DNA of 64,000 bases from positions 8,297 to 72,296 of the forward strand of contig QKWP01000785.1 in assembly GCA_003550325.1 (NCBI GenBank). The letters are read 5' to 3'. The position numbers and the translations under genes were made by a program. A model generated the notes under the pieces. That model ran no database searches and was not told where the DNA came from. It saw only the letters and a program-made list of their open reading frames with translations. Shown piece after piece: positions 57,640-64,000 of the stretch. Each line of letters opens with the position of its first letter. Position 1 is the first letter of the stretch. The stretch is from Gigaspora rosea. Its lineage: Eukaryota; Glomeromycota; Glomeromycetes; Diversisporales; Gigasporaceae.

Positions 57640-58315
57640 TCTAATTTTTATGATCTTGAGGCGTTTTTTGTTAAATTGCCTTCGAAACTAAAATATTACT
57701 ATATTACAGAAATTATACGAATCTTTTAAGATTATATACGTAACGTATAAAAATTCCGACATGTGATTTAAATCAATCACAGCACAGGATCAGGTGTAAC
57801 GTGAAAACGAAACAAAGCAGCCAGGACAAGATCAGGATGGAGTCCAAAATTTCCGGATGTTACATCAAACCCTTGCTTATAGTTAGGGTTAGGGTGAGGA
57901 ATATTTTTTGTTAAAAGCCAAAAGGTTGTTTCATAATCGAAATTTTGAGGTTACTGTTGTGTAACATCCTGAAATTTTGCCTCCATCCGGCCTTGTTGAA
58001 CAGTCGGCTTTTTCAAAAATCGTCCGTAACGCAAAATTTGGCTTACAAAACCACCTGCGTCTTAACAAAAAAAATTAGTGCACTTGTTAACGTCAATGAC
58101 GATCTGCGATTTATTTTTGGCATATAGAATTTAGCGCATATCATCACGTGGAGACGGAATTTTTATGGGGGAAAGCTACGGGCTAGGGTGTCCAGGATTA
58201 TGAGAAAGTATAATATGCGCATAATTTAACAATTTTTTGCTTCGCATAATCGAGCAAAAAAAAAGCATAAATCACGTGAATAAAATAGGATTGGTTGTTG
58301 GGAGTATGTTAACTT
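57640..58315. other. MITE debris with telomere-like motif
   Basis: GTTAGGGTTAGGGTGAGG at 57882-57900, a GTGTAACGTGAAAACG motif as in the element near 7190, and ATTATGCG words near 58210-58260. Ends were not paired. No gene. Confidence 0.4.
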
Positions 58316-58323
58316 CATTCGGA

Positions 58324-58672
58324 CAGGGACGATTGCTCCAAATTTATGAATTCTGTATTACTGTAATCCGTGCATTAAAATTTATGATTTCCGCGTTTGT
58401 TATAATAAAAAACTCAAATATTCTGCATCCATTATTGTTTATTTTTCGGATTATTTCGGCTTGTCTTTTAGGTTCGTTTATTTTCTACATCGGGACTTTT
58501 CGGACCGTATATTTTTGGGATTGTTTACCTATAAATCCCTATATTCCGTGATATCCGTGCCATATTCCTGCTTTCTGCGACAATTCCGTGTTATTTTTGA
58601 CACATTCCGTGTTTGTCCACTGATTCCGTTATTCTTCGGCATTCCGTGAAATGCAGAAAATCATCGTCCCTG
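58324..58672. mobile_element. 349-bp hAT MITE with ATTCCGTG words
   Basis: Ends CAGGGACGAT and inverse, perfect 8-bp duplication cattcgga (58316-58323 and 58673-58680). Right half carries at least four ATTCCGTG words; left has ATCCGTGC and TTTCCGCG. It lies within DNA rich in CGCATAAT words (58200-58260, 58825-58930), perhaps an older element. Confidence 0.92.
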
Positions 58673-58933
58673 CATTCGGATTCGTAATTTAAAGTGAGTT
58701 CCGAAAAGTTCCCGATATAAAAAATGAATGAACTTAAATTACGAGCATAGTTGAGGTAAAATTTTCTGCAAATGACCGAAAAATTCCGAAGAATAGAACT
58801 AATTACATATAGCGTACAATAATAAAAATCGCATAATCGATCGCATAATTTTAAATTTATTTCGCATCCATCGCATAATCAACCTCAGTTCGCCCGCATA
58901 ATTTCAGAATTTACCTCATCGCATCGCATTTTA

Positions 58934-58960
58934 CTTATTTGCGCGGGTAACACAACCAAA
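58934..58960 (+). mobile_element. Isolated end of the CTTATTTGC..GGTAA MITE family
   Basis: CTTATTTGCGCGGGTAACAC after TA, identical in type to the ends at 23607 and 49329. No matching second end was found downstream. Confidence 0.5.
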
Positions 58961-59182
58961 AAAAAACTTGATGACTCAGATTAATAATAACGATAAACAA
59001 AATTTACTTAACAGCATCAAACACTGCTAAACAAGTGCGGATTTGAAGACAGAATTGGGGAAGGATCCAGTACAAGATGTGAAATTCGAACAGATTATTC
59101 TATGAAAATTATAACACCTTTGACATATTTGCAATTACTATTACTACATTTTTTTTTTTTTTAAAGCTATAATATTTCTCGG

Positions 59183-59642
59183 CATATGGGCTGATTTTTG
59201 GAATTTATAAGTAGAATGTATTTTTTAAAACTTTAAAGCCAAATAACTTCTGATCTACTGGTCCGTTTTAAATGATTTTACTACCAAAATGTTCGTCTCT
59301 TTGAGACGATTCCAACGAGCTCAAAATCATCAAAAATCCAATCACTGGATCGTAAGATAATGCGCTGTCAAATAGAGACGCACCTAGAAGGTAGGGTTGA
59401 TTGGTTAGACCTATGTCTAACCAATCAACCCCACTCTCTAGGTGCGTCACTATTTGATAGCGCATTATTTTATGATCCTGTGATTGGATTTTGATGATTT
59501 TAGGCTCGTTGGAATCGTCTCAAAGAGACGAACATTTTGGTAGTAAAATCATTTAAAAACGGACCAGTAGATTAGAAGTTATTTAGCTTTAAAGTTTTAA
59601 AAAATATACTCTACTTATAAATTCCAAAAATCAGCCCATATG
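59183..59642. repeat. 460-bp palindrome (foldback element)
   Basis: Arms of about 220 bases, CATATGGGCTGATTTTTGGA and inverse, over 90% alike, closing around TTGGTTAGACCTATGTCTAA near 59405. It sits directly upstream of the MULE coding region, where the first transposase exons would be expected. Confidence 0.88.
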
Positions 59643-59744
59643 GTCAAAATTACAATACAAAGAAGGATATTTTCAAACTTGCTTAGAAAAATGCTAAAAA
59701 TTTGGTGTTTGCTGTTTCAATTAAAAGCAGTGGCTCTCACCATC

Positions 59745-62049
59745 TCCATATCCAATGCAAGCGTGGTGGTCAGCCTAGAAATTTTAGTAACTTAACAATA
59801 ACAATAGAAACATGACAAAGAATAAGGATGAATAAGCGCTATGATTGCCCATATATTATAAGAGCTGTTCCAATTAATTTTAAATGGCGTATTGTAGAAA
59901 TTGTAAATAAACATAATCATCTAATGGTAAAAGATCCACGAGTTTTCTATGAACATCGTGAATTAACACGAGATGATAGACATACCGCTGTAAAAATGTT
60001 AAAAGCTGGAACAAAACCTAGCATGGTTTATGAGGCTGTTAGAAATGAGGATGGAACTACGACTGCAACAAGAAAAGACATATCCAACTTAAGTGCACGG
60101 ATTCATTCTTTAGAAGAAACAGCTTCAATAGCAGCATTAATAACTGGTATGGAAGAAAGATGTTATGATGTTCGTCGTGAAACTTATAAAGTGAGATTTT
60201 TTTTTTGTTTTGTCTTATTATTTCAATATATAATGTTGTAATACTAATGATATTAATATTAATATAGATGAACGAATTAAGCATTTGTTTTTTTGTCACA
60301 AGGAATCTGTTAAAAATGCAAGGAGTTTTTCAGAAGTGGTTTTGGTCGATGCAACATACAAAACAAATGTTTACAAGTTGCCATTTGTAAACTTGTATCG
60401 CTGGCGCTTGGATTTCTGCTGAATCCGAGAAATCATACTCTTGAATTATTGAACAACTTGCCTCGTTGTATTTTTCCCTTCGTATTTGTAACAGACAATG
60501 ACTCTGCACTTATCAGTGCTCTAAGGAAAGTGGTTCCTCACCTTTTATGCATCTGGCATATCTTGAATAATTTTAAAAAATTTTAAAAAAACATTTTAGC
60601 GATGATTCATTTGATGAAGTTATTAAGACAATAGACAAATGTATTCATTTGAGAGTTTGTGAAGCATTATATGCCGCGATAGCTACCTATAAGAAATTAG
60701 CTTCATTGAGTTCAAATGAAAGTGTGGTTATGAAATATCTTGATAGGTAAGTATTATAATATTTTATAAAAATTCTTTTTGATTAAACTATAAGTTATTC
60801 GTTTTTCCAGTGCAGTAACAAAAGAATAGGTTAAAATTTGTATTAAAAATCGATTTGTATCGCTAATATATCCAAGAAAACTATGTTATTAGTTAAATTA
60901 TGGCCAATAACTACAAAGGACTCTACCTTATGACTAGTGGTATGGGCTGTTGCTTTCGAACCCTCTCATAATGTTGTAATTAAATTGCGATTCTGATGAA
61001 TATTTATTTAGTTATTATCCATAACATAACTAATAACAACACTTGTATATTTCTATAACACTTTATTTTTAAAGAACGATGAGAGTTAAAGAAAAATGGG
61101 TTGGGGTCTATACAAGTAGAATTATGCACTTTGGTGCAATGACGACACAACGTGTTGAAGGTACACACTCAGCAATAACACATGCACTCGAGATATCTGG
61201 AAGTTTGACAAAAGCTTTCAATTATTTGGATAGATGGTTACGATTACATAATGAGGAAAATTCTCTACAAAATGAAAATGAAAGCATTGGCATTGATTCC
61301 TTGCTAGTGCATAATGATAAGAGTCGATTGGCACCACTCTTAGGAGAAGTAGCCCAATTTGCATTAAATCATATTAAGAACGAACTTCTTAGAGCGACCA
61401 CGTATAAAGCCTGTTTATGTGAGCCACGCGTTAATTACAATATACCTTGTAAACACATGCTTCCAACAAAAGGTGTTGTAACTAGAGCTGCAGACATTTA
61501 GAAGGTCCAAGGTAGTACGTCACTCTTCACGTCATATAAAATTTATATAAAATCATATTAAACGTCACGTCACATACGTCACGTCAAACGTCATAGCATA
61601 TGTTCATCGATAATCTAATGTCTGCGACTCTAGTTGTAACGTTATCTATTATTCCAACAAGATGGTTACTATTTCCTGATAGAGATCAGCTGGATTCTGA
61701 TAGTCAAGTGCAAAATATAAATGAACCAGCTTCACCTAATTCCGACAAATTTTTTTTTACTCAAATCTCAATTATATGATAAGAAATTGAAGCTCGATAT
61801 GTGGGTTTTCCGGATGAACAACAGAAGTCTACTCTTTTGGGAAAGCTTAATGAGATTTTGGAAATTCCTGTAACTGACCTTTCTAAAATTAAAGTTCCGG
61901 AAAAAATCGTAGGAAAAGGTCGTACTTCTGGAGCAAAACGATTGCCAATTGCCGTAGAACATATAGAAAAACTGAAAAGAAAAAGAAAGTTAAGACAACA
62001 GAAAAAAGCAAAAAAAAAACCCCTAATTCTTTACAAACTCCTATTGAAG
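59745..62049 (+). pseudogene. Mutator-like (MULE) transposase
   Basis: Plus strand, in order: a FAR1/WRKY-like DNA-binding part (CKRGGQPRNFSN; RYDCPYIIRAVPINFKWRI; NKHNHLMVKDPRVF); linker KMLKAGTKPSMVYEAVRNED; catalytic core with VVLVDATYKTN (first Asp), FVTDNDSAL (second Asp), LLCIWHI and TTQRVEGTHSAI (Glu); a SWIM zinc finger CLCEPRVNYNIPCKHM; and a basic tail ending KRKLRQQKKAKKK. Introns are visible at 60190-60267 and 60748-60808. Several frame changes and stops occur (for example TGA after WRLDFC near 60420 and TAG at 61499), so it is inactive. An AACGTCACGTCA-rich stretch at 61510-61605 interrupts it. Its terminal repeats were not identified. Confidence 0.88.
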
Positions 62050-62246
62050 GTATGTAAAAATTTTAAAAATAATATACAGTTAACTCTTTTCTACTGTATA
62101 ACAGATTAATAGTTCTGGAAGAAAAAAAGTTTGTCATATAAGATTACTATTTTCTTAAGAAGCTAAAGCTCTTTTTTACCGAAGTATTAAAATTTTTTGA
62201 GTCCGTTATATCAGAGATGACTGTATAATATTTTTTTTTCTTCCAG

Positions 62247-62729
62247 AGCAAAAACAAAAATCCTATTAAGTTCCCAATTCCTGCTGACGATATAGAACAA
62301 GTTTATAATCCAGAGGGTAATGGTAATTGTGGGTTTCGATCGCTTGCAGTTGCCATTAGAGGAAATGAGAAAAATTGGACCCTTGTTAAGTTGGTTATGA
62401 ATGGTCAATTAACTAAGCGCATGGAAGTTTATAGAAACTGGCTAGGATGCAATACTGGTTTACTGAAGCAGATATTAGGATGCAGAGAATCACCATACCC
62501 GCCTTCTCTTTGGTTTCTATTTCCTGATTGCGCACAGTTAGCTGCCGACACATTTTCTGTCCCTATTGCTATTTTTGATGAGCTAAATGGGCAGAGTATG
62601 CTATTTTTTCCATTAGAAGCACTGCTAACACATAGAAAAAAATCCGATTATCTTACATTTCATAAATGGCAACCATATTATTTATGTAAGCATGAAAAAT
62701 TATGTGAATGTAAATTGGCCAATGGTTAA
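62247..62729 (+). CDS. OTU-type cysteine protease domain fused to the MULE
   Basis: An open exon of 160 codons ending TAA. It contains the OTU catalytic start, NPEGNGNCGFRSLAVAIRG (Asn-Gly-Asn-Cys in place of the usual Asp-Gly-Asn-Cys), then CAQLAADTFSVPIAIF, and ends near the expected His region (FHKWQPYYL), although the usual H-Y-N histidine is not clear. The preceding MULE frame (61801-62049) splices into it in phase through GTATGT...TTCCAG (62050-62246). OTU enzymes remove ubiquitin; why transposons carry them is unknown. The altered residues raise doubt about activity. Confidence 0.75.
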   Translation, partial: SKNKNPIKFPIPADDIEQVYNPEGNGNCGFRSLAVAIRGNEKNWTLVKLVMNGQLTKRMEVYRNWLGCNTGLLKQILGCRESPYPPSLWFLFPDCAQLAADTFSVPIAIFDELNGQSMLFFPLEALLTHRKKSDYLTFHKWQPYYLCKHEKLCECKLANG

Positions 62730-63184
62730 CGTACAACACGTACCAATCTGTCGAAAATATGGTCTTATTGACCATTGGTCAAACCTTATTCGCATGATCT
62801 TACATTGAGGGCTTCATAATTAATCAATTCCGAAAATGAGCTTTAAAAATTGAAATTACGAATGTCAAATAAAAAAAAACAATTAAATGAGAATGTATCT
62901 TTTAATAAAAAATTTTTTGTTTACAGCTGTTTTCATTATTTTTGGGACATCTGGTAAAAAATTGACCGAATGATTGTTTGGCCGATTCGATAAGTTAATG
63001 ATTTCGGTGTGATCCATATAAAATAATTAATAAAAGCTATTTTTGTATGATAATAATCATTTTACGACAATAATGTGAGTGTGCTTAGTTTGTACGAAAA
63101 TTTATCGAAAAAACTGTTCATGTCAACCAATAAACCTTAACAATAAATGTAAAAAAGGAATCAATATAAATTAGACTTTTATAA

Positions 63185-63355
63185 CAAATATATTACTCGA
63201 ACAGGTGCCGCTATTAAAAAAGTTAAATATGGTCATGAATTTGTCGACTGGTTTAAAAATGAATCTCGGGTTAGGATTCCAAATAACCAAGATATTATTA
63301 ATATTTGTCGAGAATGCATGAAGAATTATGATAAACGAGGAAATCAAAGTAAAAA
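63185..63355 (+). CDS. Unrecognised exon-like segment
   Basis: After an acceptor-like ACAG the frame reads VKYGHEFVDWFKNESRVRI and NICRECMKNYDKRGN, ending near a GTAAAA donor-like site. It has a CxxC pair but no known domain. It may be one exon of a gene extending elsewhere or a transposon scrap. Confidence 0.3.
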
Positions 63356-63374
63356 ATTTTATATGTTTATTTTC

Positions 63375-63885
63375 GTCTTCTACAAGACACGAAAATAATT
63401 AGAAATGAATAAATGCTTTCGAAAATGGATCTTGCCAAAGAATAAGAATCAAAAACTAGTTTAATTTTTTAAAACCGAAATTTTCATCTTCGACAAGAAA
63501 TGAAAAATAATTAGAAATAAATAAATGCCTTCGTTTGAACGAAAATGGATCTTGCTAAAGAATAGGAATTGAAATTTAGGTTATTTTTTTTTAAAAATGA
63601 ATTTTTCATCTTCGACAAGAAACGAAAAATAATTAAGAATAAATAAATGCCTTCGTTTGAACGAAAATTGATCTTGTTAAAGAATAGGAATTGAAGTTTT
63701 AAAACAATTTTAAAAAAAAACTAACTTTCGTCGAAAAATAATTAGAAATGAATAAAAGCTTGCCAAAGAATAGGAATTAAAATTTATACAATTTTTAAAA
63801 CCGAATTTTCGTTGAAAAATAATTAAAAATGAATAAAGACTTTGCTTGAGCAAAAATAGATCGTGCCAAAGAATAGGAATTGAAA
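63375..63885. repeat. Tandem array of ~115-bp units, about 5 copies
   Basis: Units contain GAAAAATAATTAGAAATGAA, TAAATGCCTTCGTTTGAACG, AAAATGGATCTTGCCAAAGA and ATAGGAATTGAAATTT. Two inner units are nearly identical; outer ones are shorter and diverged. Probably subterminal to a transposon or a local minisatellite. Confidence 0.85.
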
Positions 63886-64000
63886 TTTTACGACTTACAA
63901 GTACATGTCAATATTTAGTCTTTTTATAATATATTAGTCACCTTGTCTTATTAAATTACGTATTTGATATATCTGTTATTGAATCTTATTATTCCGAAAT

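Overview
The window looks like an accessory stretch of an arbuscular mycorrhizal fungus genome, most like Rhizophagus irregularis (Glomeromycotina). This is inferred from the sequence style: very AT-rich DNA with long A/T runs, short GT-AG introns, and a repertoire known to be expanded in that lineage. That repertoire includes F-box and kinase proteins with 28-residue RNI-type leucine-rich repeats, Sel1-repeat fragments, a Crinkler-like effector relic, PIF1 helicase remnants, Tnp2-type CACTA, MULE and hAT transposons, and many MITEs. No housekeeping gene, rRNA, true tRNA gene or CRISPR is visible.

Layout. 0-9.7 kb: a hAT MITE (588-1712), a mariner-like MITE, a non-LTR insertion with 18-bp target duplications, a 1-kb tRNA-headed SINE (3772-4775), and a four-level nest of DNA elements (5348-8227). 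9.9-20.4 kb: a kinase/LRR gene on the minus strand, cut in two by a 3.8-kb hAT transposon (10402-14233), then several MITEs and an open F-box/LRR gene (17981-19738). 20.6-25.5 kb: decayed Sel1, kinase and PIF1 helicase fragments. 25.5-33 kb: a decayed CACTA element with tandem arrays on both sides, itself hit by a nested hAT. 33-37 kb: small MITEs, a 540-bp near-perfect palindrome, an unrecognised gene fragment and another tandem array.

37-49.4 kb: a MULE relic split by a hAT, telomere-motif MITEs, decayed LRR-like DNA, an array of alternating palindromes, a second SINE (46482-47464), and a MITE carrying two later insertions. 49.5-51.2 kb: the Crinkler-like relic. 51.2-59 kb: mostly MITEs in AT-rich DNA. 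59.2-62.7 kb: a palindrome followed by a MULE transposase whose last part is joined by an intron to an OTU-type cysteine protease domain. 63.4-63.9 kb: a tandem array.

The genes do not form a pathway. The F-box/LRR protein probably acts as a ubiquitin-ligase adaptor, and the kinase/LRR gene belonged to a signalling family but is disrupted. Everything else is mobile DNA. Recurring themes are hAT elements with exact or near-exact 8-bp target duplications whose ends carry a private iterated short word, and MITEs carrying TTAGGG-like blocks. All coordinates were read by eye; family names rest on motif recognition, not on database searches.
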